Shown: positions 50,501-63,726 of the stretch, one piece after another
Layout of the letters: each line of letters starts with the position of its first letter
Position numbering within the stretch: the stretch's first letter is position 1
The notes under the pieces: generated by a model
Seen by the model: only the letters and a program-made list of their open reading frames with translations
The model's database searches: none
What the model was told of the DNA's origin: nothing
Assembly (NCBI RefSeq): GCF_016859285.1
Contig: NC_053400.1
Location: 26,603,501-26,667,500, forward strand
Reading direction: 5' to 3'
DNA: 64,000 nucleotides
Source: Xiphias gladius
Taxonomy: Eukaryota; Chordata; Actinopteri; Istiophoriformes; Xiphiidae
Made by a program: the position numbers and the translations under genes

Positions 50501-53500
50501 GCAGTGTATTATATTGTTACGTATTTACATCGTTTTTGATTAAAACAGTGGACCATGTATCTAAATACACATCAAACTGTCTCAGACAGAGAGAGAGGTG
50601 CACACCCTGCAAACAGTCAGCGAATGAAACAGAGAGCCTTCAAATACAGACGTCTTCAGAAAGCACTTTCCCTTACCAGGTTTTTGGGCAGTTTAGGTTG
50701 CGTGTGTGTCTGGGCTGAAGCGGATTCTGGTTTGTTGCTGCGTTGGACAGCCCCTCCAGTAGCAAGATCTGGGAACTCATCTTCATCCTGAAAAAACATG
50801 TAGAAAACATTTTAGCACAGCAAACTCTACCTAACATAATTCTATAATGAGAGTGATGGGAACAGCGAGGCACTGAGAATTCATTGCACTGAAATTCACA
50901 GGAAACCTTCTCTCACCTCAAAGTAGAGGGGCTCTGGGGTGAGCTCAGTACCAGTGACCACTGCTGGCTGTAGTCTTCTTTCTGATTGGTTGGGCGGCAA
51001 ACGCCCTGGATAGCCACTGTTAAAATCCTGTAAGGCAGAGAACAGAGGAGTCAGACAGGGTACCACTGCTATTTAATAAGCTTATTACCCTCTATGTATT
51101 TGTGCACATTCTGTCTGGCGAGGGGAAAATGGGGGGAAAGGAGGCAAGAGCGAAAATGCCAAAGCTTGCAAACTAATTCACACAGGCTACGGAAGCGGCT
51201 GCTCATGAAAGTTTTCCACTAGGCTAATTCATGTATACACCCATGGCAATGGCTGAATGGCTTGACAGTCCTCTGCTCAAATTAAGGAGAATTTTGACTG
51301 GATATCCACTCCACACAAAAGGTATACATAACACATATTCTGAGAAACTATGTCCAAATGCAACCAAAAATCAACTACGGTATGGAAATGATTAATGTAA
51401 TTGTTATACTGAATACATGTTAAGTATTTCTCAAAAACTCTCAGGGTCAGATAATTACATGAATTATATTAGCATCCCTAATTTTAGCTAATTGGGGATG
51501 CTAATATTGCACCTCACTTTTTTTGGTCATTCTGTTGACACCACTTTCTTCAGTTGTTACTAAACTACTGCTTGTTTGTTGTCTAAGTACATGTTTTGTT
51601 CCCTCCCGAACACAAGTATCCACATATGGGCTCTGTTCCCTACAGCTGAATGGAGATTTGCTGTACATTGATCCCTCCTCATCAGTTGCTCAGTAAGCGT
51701 TAGTGTGACTTACAGGCTAGAGCCTTTACACCAAAATTAATTTCATTTTACCTTACTCCAGTGGGATCGACTGTACCTGTGAGAAGTTTCTCTGTTCAGG
51801 ATTTTTCCTCTGATCTGCTCTGTGAAACTGGCCGTTCCTGTCCCCCCAGGACTTCGGGGTAGCCTGAGAGGCGACATTTACCCAGGTACTTGCTAATGAA
51901 GAAAAAAACCAAAACAAAACAAAAAAACAAACAAACAAAAAAACAAAAAACCAAAGTATTTCTTAGGTAAAAGGGAAAATCCTGATTCATTTGTAATAAT
52001 ATCAGATATAGGATGCGTAAGAAATATGCCTATGAAAGCACGGTGGGAAGATGTGAGGTCAGGAAGGATTCCTATGTTTGCATCAAACTTACCTGTCATT
52101 ACACCAGCCTCTACTCCCTACACGACACAGGAAATATGGAAGAGGTAGAGAAAAAAGGAAAGTTAAGACATCTACTGTATGTTGAATATGCTACTAATAC
52201 TGTTTGGGCAAAGGTAATTTAAGGATTAAATTAAATTGGTAGTTCCTCTGTGCAGAGCCAGGCACTACTGTTATAGTGGAGTGGAGTCTTGTGTGTTGCG
52301 GTATGTCCTAGCTGTTCTTCCTGGCATATCTCACGTCACCCATAGTAACATCCAAAAACTGCCAATACTGGGATTCAATGTGTACTCCACTTGTGAAATT
52401 AACAAATGCTTTTGTGTAATATCGACTTTCAGCCAGAAAATTTAATTTAGGTAGTCTGCAATCACTCACACACACACACACACGCACATGCACACACTCA
52501 CAGTTATGCATTACAGTACAACATTTCTTGGGATTCTTTCTGTAGATCTTACATGCAGCTGTTGCAGGAAAAAAATTATATTTGCTATTTTCGGAAAATT
52601 AAATAGGAGAATATATTAATTTTTCTGGTATGTTTCACAAATTCATCTGCTTAAGCAGCTTTTACTTCCAGGCTGTGTACTGGCCAAAACCAGCTCTACT
52701 AAATCAAATCTCAAAACTAAACAATTCCTGACCTTCTATCTTACCTTAAACATCAATAACATTATAGCCAACTTTATCCATTAAAAGACTGTTTTTTGAG
52801 CTATGACTGGACCTTGGACCAAAGCACTACATGACAGGCTTAATTTAGGGAAAAAATATATTACTTTAAGACACAGTGAAATTAAAAATATATCCTCCAA
52901 GTCCTGATCTTGTTTCCTCATGTTATTTGTTCATCACTCTCTTGTTACATGATAAATGCCTTGATAACATACAAAAAAATTCCTCTCCTTTCTCTTCCTG
53001 TAAAACATAAAAATATTTTTGATGACTCATCTTTTGCTCAGGAGCAGTTACATAAATGTATCCAATCTAATCAGATTTGGGGCAACTAGCTAACCCTGCC
53101 CATCATGTAAAATTGCTTTTGAGTGTCAGCTTGTGTGTGTAGCAGAGAAATATCATAGTAAGGTGTGTGTTTGGATTTCAGTTTATAAAAACTTTGTTTA
53201 CATTTAAAAATACTGTGGTTGAGGTCTAAATGATTCATTTAAACTTTATCCTCCTCATGATCTAAATTGCGCAGGTTAGGGAGGTGTGGGTTGAGGTGAA
53301 CAGTCCTACAGCTCGCTTTAGTCGCTAAGCCGTACACACGTTTCACAATCCAATCAAACATCAAGGATTTGATTTAAACCTCTCTTGTAACTAAACCCTG
53401 TCCACATATTCTGTTTCAGTCCGAAATACGTCACATTACTGAAGCTACAGATGCTCCACCTGCCATTTCGCTGTAAATTTAATAATATTCAACTTCTTAC

Positions 53501-56500
53501 TTCCTGACTTCCTGTCTGCATAGCTATTCTTATTTTTGCTTCAGTTTTATTGTGAATTTCAAATCTCTTCCTCCACAGCACTGGGGGGCTGTCTATCGCA
53601 ATATTATAAAGGAAGAACTGTTCTGAGGCATGATCAATTTACCAATTATGGTAGGTAATAGGTATAGGGAGGTAAAACAAATTCTGCTGGATCTGGAGCT
53701 GATGATAAGTAGCTAACATACCGTGGGTGCTGCTGTATTCTCTGCTGTTCGTTGTGTAACCCCAGCTGCCTGGTTGTGTTTGGGGCTACAGTAGCCACTG
53801 TCACTGTCTATATCTGCCTCACTGGCGCCCTGCTCGTTGTAGCTTTCAGCTGGATGGGACGCCCGTCTTCTCTTTGTTCGGTTCTTCCACAGCAGAGGAC
53901 TGGCCCGCTCAGCAGCACACCGCCCTGACACCTCACCTGGGAAATCTGAGGACAAGGAGGGAGAAAATAGACCTGAAATAAACTTGTTACACAGTATTAT
54001 AAAGTGGAATAAAATAGCTACCATCATTAACATTCTAGTGTTAGGGCTATAAATACTGTAGATAAATCAATAGTGAGTCACTGAACAGAAAGTTGGATCG
54101 GGAGTTAACCGTATGATGTTTTTTCATGTGACATAAAACCACAACTCAATAACAAAACTATTTATACAGGCTCTGACTTTCTCAGGAACAGAGACATTAT
54201 TGCTGACATCATGAGCTGCACACATGTTAACCTTACCAACTGGAAACTCTGCATTCCAGTTCTTTCAGAGGTTAAGCACAAGCATCATCAACATCAACCT
54301 GTAAGACCAGACACTGTTTTTAATAGGCATTGTGTCCCATTTCCTCACTGACAGGAAAGATTCTTGTTCACAGGCAAAGCAGCTAACTTTAACAAAGTCT
54401 GGAATGTTTGGAGCCTCAGCTTCCTTTTAGCCAAAGGATTAAAGAACAACACTGACATTGGCCATACACTTCGAACTCAGAATTTTTTGGTTCTGCAACA
54501 AACAGGCTTCTCATCTTTAGTTGGCAGAGTTTTTGGTCGATTTTTTTTTTTTAATTTTTTTAAATAAATTGTTAAATAACATAAAAAAACACTCTGTATA
54601 CATCGTGCATGGTAGGACTTCAATGTATCTTTAATTATTGCTGCAGTATTCTTACCGGTCTGTTGTGCTGCATCCACCAGCATGACTGTCTTGGTCCTAC
54701 CATCAGGCCCCAAGGTGCACACCTCCTTCTGCACAGCTACATTCCTTGTTGGAGGTCGGCGACCCCTCGGAGGCTGGCAAACACCCATCTGTTGCTGCAA
54801 GGGAAAAAGAAAAAAGGCAGGGCATGCTCACTAGATAGACTGAGGATGAGGAGGGACACTTCTTGGTTATATAGATAATGTATGACATGAATGTGACAGT
54901 ATCACAGTACGTCTGTTGACCTTCTGTACCTTTGGGAGAACATTGGGCCGGACTATGCCTCTCCCCCTCTGATTGGCCATCCCATACGCTGGCCCCAGAG
55001 GCAGTGGTCTTTCTCCAATATCTGCTGAGACAGGGTTGACCACTCCAGCTTGCACAGGACCCGCATAGGTGCCAGGGAAGGGCTGGTAGAAGCCCATCAC
55101 AGGTGGGCATGGAGCAGGCATAATCTGGTAGTAGGCATAGTCATTGGAGACAGGAGGCTGGGGGGAAGACAAGATGGGGTAGGCCAGGTATGGACCACCA
55201 GGGGTAGGGTTGGGCTGCTGCCAGCGCAGCTCCCCTCCATTATACATAGGATGTTGCCTGTGAAGCAGTAGAGAGGTAACGTGTTAAATTATTGCTAACA
55301 TTCTACTCTTTTAACTTTGAAGAATGACCAAATTCAAATAACTCCTCTCTGAGAGGCTGTCCAAATCCAAACCAAACCGTCCTGAACACAACATTAACAG
55401 AAAGATAGTCTTCTCCCAGTAGATATTGTACAAAATAATACACAACACTCTACAAAATGTTACATGAAACCATAAGGGGAAGGTCGTGATAGCATCTGTG
55501 ATGCAGCAGTGAGGTGTACTGTATGCTGATTGGTTTGTTAGGGGGTGTCACATGGCATGCAGAACTGTTGATAAGGATCCAGATGACATTTTCACAGCCA
55601 GCTTACTATAGCGGGTATTTCCTTGCATTCAAATAGTGGGGAAGGAAACAAAGGAACGGATGTGTGCAGGATACAGCAGATTGCTCTGGACAAAGAAGGA
55701 GCCACTGGAAACATAGATTGTGGTTCCATGTAAACTCTGTAACTCCGGGGAGGTTTCCATTCATAATTAAGCACTCTCAAAAAAACTCAATACACTGTTT
55801 ATAAGATTGATCGTGATCTCTTTTGTGAAGCACAACATCAGGAACACGGTGTTCTCTTCTTCTTATTATAGTAAACAGAGTTATTCTTATAAAAGAAAGG
55901 TCCAGAAGACAGGATATAGTTCTTGGGCAGTTCAAAATGGGGACACCACCACAATGCAACAGGGAACGACAATATTTCTGCCAAAGTTGACAGCACTGAC
56001 AAATCAATAATTATCATGAACCAGAACCACTGTTAAATGGTAGTTGAAGCGACTGCCTTTAGAGTGTCACCCATTCCCAAATCTCCCCCTGGAGTGACAG
56101 AGTAATAGTACCTGTTGGGTTGGTTCTCCTGGACAAAAGGGTAGCAGGTAATGAGGTAGCTGGGTATGGGAGTGGTTTCCACCCCTCCACCACCTCCTGC
56201 TATACCTCCGCTCCCTCCTCCACCACCCGCCTCTCCAGAAAGACTCATGCTGACCAGTGATCCTTCAAGACCTTTCTTCTGTGGGATGAATGGTTCCACC
56301 TCGGCTGAGAGCTTCACATCCTGCAGAGACAAATGAACATCCATTACTGTCACACTATGAGCAATGGCAGCCAACTAATGACCACATGGTGTATTTGAGA
56401 AAGAAATAGCAACAAGCGGTCTCAACATAGCCATTAAAACCCACCGACGATCTACCATAATTTGACTTTATTCTTTGCACAGGATGGGTAGGTAGGCCTT

Positions 56501-59500
56501 AAAATAAAAATAAAAAATAATAAAATCTGATGACTTTCCAACATCAACTCTCAAAACACTGTAAAAACTAAAACTATTTATGAAGATCTATGTCCAGGAA
56601 TTTTTAAGATTAACTGGAGTACTGCATGTCTGAGCTGAACATACTCTACCAACAGACTGAGCAACCTCTCATTTGTTTAGTGGTAATCACAGCTGAGCAC
56701 TGCATTTCCTCATACTGTTCCAGTTGGTTTACAGCCTTACGCGTTTACGGCTGTAAACAGTAAAAAGGTATCAGGCCTTAACACAAAGACAAAAAACCTT
56801 TCTGAGTTTCATAGATGACATAACACACAGCTGCCAGAGGATCTAAGCAAAGTACACAACATGTCAAAGAAGGGCTCCATCCATCCAGCTTCTGGGTAAT
56901 ATGGTGAGGTGAGTCACTGTGACTGAAAGCCGAAAAGAGTTCATAGCTTGTTTTGGGAGATTTTTAATTTTATATATGCTATCCTCTGCTAAGATGTAGC
57001 TAGAACACTTAAAATTGATTATATAAGGTAATAGTAGATGTAAATTTAAAGCTTTTGTTTGAGGCCTTATGTGCTACTTGGTTCACTTCCCTCAAAGCCT
57101 TTGACACACATTGGGAAACAACAAGGAAACTGGACTAAGATGGAAGACCATCAACATGTGCCATATGATCTTCAAACTGCTCCACACAATGATCTGAGTT
57201 TTTGCCAAATGAGGATATTAAGAAAATAATTTCACTATTAAAGTAAATTGAAAAAAAATCAGCACTGGCAACTCACTACAGCAGGAAGTATATCTCTTTC
57301 TGAAATCCTTATAAAGCAGCACAGATGTAGCCCTACATTGACCCTAACATTTATATACACTGTGTGTTCTAATGGTTATGTAATTAAGTATCAGGGTAAA
57401 ATGATTTTATGGTTGCAAAATATTTCTTGAAAGGATTGATAAGTAACCAGAAGAAAATGACCTCCAAGTGCCAATTTCGTATGAAATTGCAGGCAACATA
57501 GAGCTTTGGACCACTCAAAAAAAAGTGCATTTCCTGAGTACAAAATATGACAAGATATACATACCATCAAAAATCTATATAAAATCAATCAATAAAGCAA
57601 TTCAGTCAAAAAGCTGTGACACATTTACAACAGGCAAAGGCACGATAACAGCCTCTCCAAATCACTGTGCACTAACTAAAGGTCTTCCTCTACTCAGTAT
57701 GGTTTTATGGGTCTCCAGATTCATGGTCCAAACACACCAAGCCAACATTCAGGCTGTTGTGGTGTAGGAAATGATAAAGTAGTCCACAGAAAGGCCAAAG
57801 GTTAGAGATCTGGGGCACTGGAAGACAGGCATTGGATTGAAACACAGAAATACTCCCAAACTCAATCATTGACTTCAGACTAGTGTTCTGTAGAAAACTA
57901 GAGACATAACCTCAAATGGGTAGGTTATGCTTAATGATGACACCAACTAACAGGCAGGCCTGTGTATTTCCTTAATAAATTAAAAGCAAAAAATAAAATC
58001 AGAAAACATATGATTGTTTTATGTACAGTGCTGTATACTGTGTAAAAACTACCAGAGCAATAATTTCCATATTGTACAACTACATGTATTAACATGGTAA
58101 CCCTTATCTTAAATTTATAATATCAAGATAGTATCATGTTTGCTGGTGTCAGAATAAATGCTCCAACTTTCATCTGAGACTTACATGCTTGTCAGATGAA
58201 GTAAACTATGAGCCATGTACAAAGGCTGGGCAATACTACATTTTCTCAGTTTACTGTGATTTTGCTCAAAATGTAAGAGTTGTCGATATGTCATAAAACT
58301 TAAAATAGCAAACTAAATTAAATGATCAATTTGTAGGGAAACCCACAATTTTTGCCCTTTCTGACAAAAATAACAACTGCCCCTTGTCTCCCACACTTTG
58401 CTGTCTGTCTGCCTCTCTTTTTTCATTGCTGTCTCTGCCTAGGAGCATCTTTCACACCTCTGAGTGCTCCTTATTTGACATCATGTTGGCACTGGTCTAA
58501 CCCAAGGTGGCAGCTCTGCCCAAGAGGTCCCAAAAAAATAATCTGCTATTCTGCGAAGAATGAGAAGAGGTGACAGGGTTCAGAGTACAAAGACACCCCC
58601 TCACTTGTCTGAAACAGTGGTCGGGATGCATGAATAGAGTATCAGTGCAGCCGGTGGATGTCACACAGACAGCTATTGTCTCCCACTGCTACTGTCTGTG
58701 GGTGCTTCCCTCTTTTTTCCTTAGGTAATCTATAGAACCCATCCTATCTAAAAAGAGTCATGCTGAATGGAGCCTATTCTGCCAGTTCAGTAAAGAGGAG
58801 CCAACTACAGATCTAAAGTAACATTTTCAAAAACTCCCAGAGAGTAATAGTGGCCTCCATGCCCAGATTGATGTGGTTGCGAGGTTTTAAGACTACAGTA
58901 CTTGGTTGGAACCTGTACGCTGGCACAGTATAGCTGATAAGGTGTTGTTATAGGATTAAGTTTGAGAGGATAAAGTAGGGACAGTACTAAAGGATAAGCT
59001 AATTAGACTCCAGGCCACAGCATGGAGGCCTCATGTGCGCTAATGGTGAATCATGAATTCTGAGCATGAGTGGAGAAGGGAGAAAAAAAGAAAAGAAAAA
59101 GAAATTTGTGACAGAGATGGTCAGAGGATCAATCTCTTGATTCAACCACGAGTCTTTGTGTATCTCTGTGTTAGCGAGAATAGCTGTGATTGTGAAAAAG
59201 GCAATGAGGTCAGACCCAGATGTGCATCCGTTGGGGATGACAGAACTCGGAGTGATTTGACTGGGGGCTACTGATCTCACAAGCCTCTGTTTGTGTAAGC
59301 ATTTGTTCTCACACCAGTTGCTTTTCAACACTACCAGTTATCTGTTTCTGTACTGAAAGCAGGGTGAGTGGTGTAGATAGTAGAGCATATGTATTACAGC
59401 TTTTAAGAGGTTTCATGTTAATGATGATAGAACTGATGAATATCACAAATGACCTTATTAGGTACAGCTAGCTAAAACTAATGCAGTCTAGATTACAAAA

Positions 59501-60434
59501 TTTTAGATGCAGTCTGTCAGGATATCAGACACATTTGACCTGAAGAGCCCCATATTGTCAGCGAGAGAACACCATCGTCCAGTGTACAAGCTAACAGGTC
59601 AACATGAGGCATTGGCAATAAACGCTGGACACAAAACCCAAGCAAAACTAAACTAAACTTTCTGCATGCCAAAAGCGTCAGAGGAATGCCACACATGCAG
59701 AAGAACCAGACCTTCCTACTGTTACGGTCCCCAAAACCTTTCCGCCTCTACTGACATCAACACTACTGTCATGCACACATTCCTACCTGACACTGGAACG
59801 TTTTTGTTAAGTCTGCCTCTCCAAACTGTTACCAAACATTACGATTAAAAAAAAAAAAATACTACCAGCCTGTATATGTGGCTCTGATTAAAATGACCAG
59901 CGCCGTCAAATGACAGTTGAGATGTTTAGCTTTCGCTAGCTAGCTAGCCAAACTAACATTTGGACACAGGGTGTCTTTCTGGGCATAAGGTATAGGAATA
60001 ATGTCATGAAGTACATCTACATAAGTTTGTAAAATGATCACAATCACATGCATCGCAACTTAGGAAAAGAAGTGCATTATCCGCTCTCTTTTCTTATGAG
60101 CTGCGGTTACCGTTAGCTCTTTTAAGGTTAGCTTACTAGCAAAGTGGGATGTTTGTCTTACTGTTGCCTGTGACTTAACACCAAACCCCGTCGTGCTGTT
60201 AGTATGGATAACGAGCCAAATAGCTAATTTAAGTTAAATTTCAGCAACGCTATTTGTAACTACAATACCGGAATAGCGGCTTTTTGAATAACGTTAACGA
60301 GAATCCAAAATTGGGCCTCGGCAGCTTAAACTAACGTTAGGTTCCCTTTTTCCACCCGCTAAAGCTTTAGCAATGCCCCAACAAAAATGAGATAATTTAA
60401 AAATAAACTATACCTTATTGTCACTAGCGTCCAT
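43944..60434 (-). CDS. secisbp2l: SECIS-binding protein 2-like (complete)
   Basis: Paralogue of SBP2, which binds the SECIS stem-loop of selenoprotein mRNAs through an L7Ae-type kink-turn-binding domain; the paralogue's own role is less settled. Seventeen coding exons join to 3258 bp (1085 codons plus stop; about 1100 residues in human). Landmarks in order: VKLSAEVEPFIPQKK; TPIPSYLITCYPFVQENQ; EQGASEADIDSDSGYCSPKH; SPINIVQTPIPITTSVPKRA with a basic cluster; the Sec-incorporation segment (ELDLGDMLAALEKHQQAMKA); SPASQNSPY; the RNA-binding core RRLVMGLREVTKHMKL, IKCVIISPNCEKIQ, EIPFVFALGRKALGR and VVGIFNYSGAE; and a very acidic C-terminus. One junction (53718/51892) is uncertain. SECISBP2L is favoured over SECISBP2 by the N-terminus, tail and synteny. 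Confidence 0.96.
44775..45365 (+). repeat. repeat A, nearly full copy
   Basis: Starts 'caagtaagtacatttattca' and 'caattttgaggaaattac', ends 'gtacttttacttgagtaaat' and 'tctgaatacttcttcccccac'. An internal block at about 45190-45290 has the 'ggttgggaaccactg' repeat terminus. It fills most of the intron between secisbp2l exons 16 and 17. Confidence 0.65.
45432..45651 (-). CDS. secisbp2l: secisbp2l coding exon 16
   Basis: Encodes GLFNRLVSLTEEARKAYKDM, KKVPHHMGHSRNHSAASAIS and EPISEVNEKEY. Acceptor cctccttcag, donor G|GTAAGC. Confidence 0.97.
45920..46074 (-). CDS. secisbp2l: secisbp2l coding exon 15 (L7Ae core)
   Basis: Encodes GLDEALYNVIAMAREQEIPF, VFALGRKALGRCVNKLVPVS and VVGIFNYSGAE, the core of the L7Ae fold. 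Acceptor tgtgttgcag, donor GAG|GTAAGA. Confidence 0.98.
46818..47038 (-). CDS. secisbp2l: secisbp2l coding exon 14 (RNA-binding domain)
   Basis: Encodes YCNQVLSKEIDESVTLLLQE, RRLVMGLREVTKHMKLHKIK and CVIISPNCEKIQAK: start of the L7Ae-type SECIS-binding domain. Acceptor cttctgaag after a T run, donor G|GTAAAG. Confidence 0.97.
47216..47345 (-). repeat. R1 repeat, copy 7 (inverted fragment)
   Basis: The reverse complement shares 'atgtagtatttttgcttgaa' and an AT-rich terminus with the R1 family. It is the only copy noticed in this orientation. The rest of this intron shows no recognisable element. Confidence 0.45.
48258..48420 (-). CDS. secisbp2l: secisbp2l coding exon 13
   Basis: Encodes ENGLSVPSDASLSPASQNSP, then GSPASSGIGSPMASNAITKI and HSRRFR; near-identical to human. 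Acceptor tgtatcacag, donor GA|GTAAGT. Confidence 0.97.
48529..48661 (-). CDS. secisbp2l: secisbp2l coding exon 12
   Basis: Begins IILKEREGKKGK and contains LHFTDDLTREPASQE. Acceptor ttttcctatag, donor G|GTGAGG. Confidence 0.93.
48863..49038 (-). CDS. secisbp2l: secisbp2l coding exon 11
   Basis: Ends VKRGKEREIPKVKRPTALKK, a basic stretch conserved with human. Acceptor cctctccaag, donor AAG|GTTGAT (weak). Confidence 0.92.
49165..49306 (-). CDS. secisbp2l: secisbp2l coding exon 10 (Sec-incorporation region)
   Basis: Encodes EAFTKAAGKKSKTSVELDLG, DMLAALEKHQQAMKARQ and LSFT plus one base; corresponds to the Sec-incorporation domain of SBP2 proteins. Acceptor tcgcccgacag, donor G|GTATTC. Confidence 0.96.
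49524..49691 (-). CDS. secisbp2l: secisbp2l coding exon 9
   Basis: Fifty-six codons with LDNLPENSPINIVQTPIPIT and SVPKRAKSQRKKALAAALAT, nearly identical to human; includes a basic putative nuclear localisation cluster. Acceptor cgcttcacag, donor CAG|GTATAA. Confidence 0.97.
50677..50787 (-). CDS. secisbp2l: secisbp2l coding exon 8
   Basis: Thirty-seven codons beginning DEDEFPDLATGG and ending LPKNL. Acceptor atgttttttcag, donor CTG|GTAAGG. Confidence 0.92.
50917..51027 (-). CDS. secisbp2l: secisbp2l coding exon 7
   Basis: Thirty-seven codons ending EPLYFE, matching the family's SESLYFEDEDGF. Acceptor ctgccttacag, donor GAG|GTGAGA. Confidence 0.92.
51777..51892 (-). CDS. secisbp2l: secisbp2l coding exon 6
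   Basis: Encodes STWVNVASQATPKSWGDRNG through QRNFSQ. Frame is fixed by similarity to the human NW.NV..QAT...W block and by the donor CAG|GTACAG. Start at 51892 (attag) or 51888 (caag). An AAAC-rich tract lies directly upstream. Confidence 0.8.
51900..51956. repeat. AAAC-rich low-complexity tract
   Basis: Repeated aaac/aaaac units. In secisbp2l sense it is a T/G-rich tract immediately upstream of the exon 6 acceptor. Confidence 0.85.
51957..53717 (-). other. secisbp2l intron 5
   Basis: Intron of about 1.8 kb with a short (AC)n run near 52469-52495. No exon was recognised, although the phase conflict between flanking exons leaves room for a small unseen one. Confidence 0.6.
53718..53945 (-). 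CDS. secisbp2l: secisbp2l coding exon 5 (3' end uncertain)
   Basis: Encodes DFPGEVSGRC, RTKRRRASHPAESYNEQGAS and EADIDSDSGYCSPKH. The best-looking donor (ACG|GTATGT, exon end 53722) leaves phase 0, which the next exon cannot accept. A weaker donor four bases on (TAT|GTTAGC, end 53718) restores the frame and is used here. An intervening unrecognised small exon is the alternative. Confidence 0.8.
54656..54794 (-). CDS. secisbp2l: secisbp2l coding exon 4
   Basis: Encodes QQMGVCQPPRGRRPPTRN, then VMLVDAAQQT plus one base. Acceptor tttcccttgcag, donor G|GTAAGA. Confidence 0.93.
54930..55257 (-). CDS. secisbp2l: secisbp2l coding exon 3
   Basis: Encodes MYNGGELRWQQPNPTPGG, YYQIMPAPCPPVMGFYQPFP and ends VLPK; Pro/Tyr-rich region conserved in the family. 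Acceptor tgcttcacag, donor AAG|GTACAG. Confidence 0.94.
56112..56320 (-). CDS. secisbp2l: secisbp2l coding exon 2
   Basis: Encodes DVKLSAEVEPFIPQKK, a Gly-rich insert (GGGGGSGGIAGGGGG) and PIPSYLITCYPFVQENQPN. The glycine insert is not in human as I recall it. Acceptor ttgtctctgcag, donor AG|GTACTA. Confidence 0.95.
56321..60413 (-). other. secisbp2l intron 1
   Basis: A 4.1 kb intron of ordinary AT-rich sequence. I see no exon, clear repeat family or RNA gene. A short gctagctagctagc palindromic run occurs near 59936-59949. Confidence 0.6.
60414..60434 (-). CDS. secisbp2l: secisbp2l coding exon 1 (7 codons)
   Basis: Encodes only MDASDNK; donor AAG|GTATAG. The first 7 codons are separated from exon 2 by a 4.1 kb intron. 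The start is supported by exact phase with the next exon (DVKLSAEVEPF) and by the similar short start in human (MD...NVKLSAEVEPF). Confidence 0.85.
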
Positions 60435-60720
60435 GTCAGTCACCCTCGCCGCGACAGATCTTCATTGACCACAATGTGGACGTCACAAGGTTGGCCTTTT
60501 TCATTTCTTCATTGTAAATAGGACTAATAATAATAATGATGATGATGATGATGATAACGATAGTGACTCACACCCAGTTCCTTCTAACTGGACCCCGCTA
60601 ACTGTTGCTAGATGCTGCTGCGTCAGCTGGCGGGGATCTGCACAGGCCGGCCTGTGGCTGAGGCTCTACACTGTGGAGAGGGAGCAAACTGCTCAGTGTG
60701 GAAATGGGAGTCACCTGGAA
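60435..60720 (-). promoter_or_regulatory. probable secisbp2l promoter region
   Basis: Moderately GC/CpG-enriched sequence directly upstream of the secisbp2l ATG, including a (TGA/TAA)n trinucleotide run at about 60527-60560. The promoter must fit in less than 1 kb between this ATG and the cops2 stop codon. Confidence 0.45.
60527..60560. repeat. (ATA/ATG)n trinucleotide repeat
   Basis: ataataataatga followed by about six tga units. Confidence 0.85.
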
Positions 60721-60818
60721 CGGAAGCCGCTGAGGCCCAGAATGCGCTTACTGGCTGGAAAATGCAGCACGTCATGACCGCATAGCCATATCTTCGAAGA
60801 GTCATTCAACTCAAGCAC

Positions 60819-60843
60819 AAAAAAAAAAAAAAAAAAAAAAAAA
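60819..60843. repeat. poly(A) run
   Basis: About 25 A on the plus strand between secisbp2l and cops2. Confidence 0.9.
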
Positions 60844-60869
60844 ATTCGTTATGGCTCATTTATGACAGA

Positions 60870-61337
60870 TAAAAACATTTTATTCGACTCCAACTCCACG
60901 TTTAGCCTGTCGCACAGTTCAAACTTTGTATCTAGTCAAAGGCAGCTGAATCCTTTTAGTGCTGAGAGAAATCTGTTTATTACCAACAGGCAACAGTATA
61001 CATTAAAATACTGTGTACACGTTTTCATACACATTCATACATTTTTTTTTTTTTTTTTTTTTACACAACTGAAGCATTTGTGTGTTGCACATGGAAGGAT
61101 CTGCCAATCAGGAACATGAAAAACGAAAATAAGTGTCAGTGATTTCCTCTCGTCAGGACAAAACAACACACTTTGAACATGTTCTTGTGGTTCTCTGAGT
61201 CTCCTTCAAATTGGTGGCATTCTCAAAACCTGTGCTGTGTATCTTGTCTCAGAGGATATACTTGAAGAAGCACAGTAGCATACTTTATGGATGTATTCAA
61301 ACATGCCATTTTCCTTGTCTCCTGATTTTACATGCCA
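60870..61337 (-). other. cops2 3'UTR with candidate polyadenylation signals
   Basis: Sequence immediately below the cops2 stop. Minus-strand AATAAA hexamers lie at 60976-60981 and 60878-60883 (plus TTTATT). A poly(T) run on the plus strand lies at about 61042-61061. The true transcript end is not determined. Confidence 0.45.

Positions 61338-63726
<2,389 letters not shown>

Noticed and set aside
53713..53722. Consensus donor at 53722 as the end of secisbp2l exon 5
   Set aside because: It leaves phase 0, which cannot join the homologous frame of exon 6 through either acceptor; kept only as a finding.
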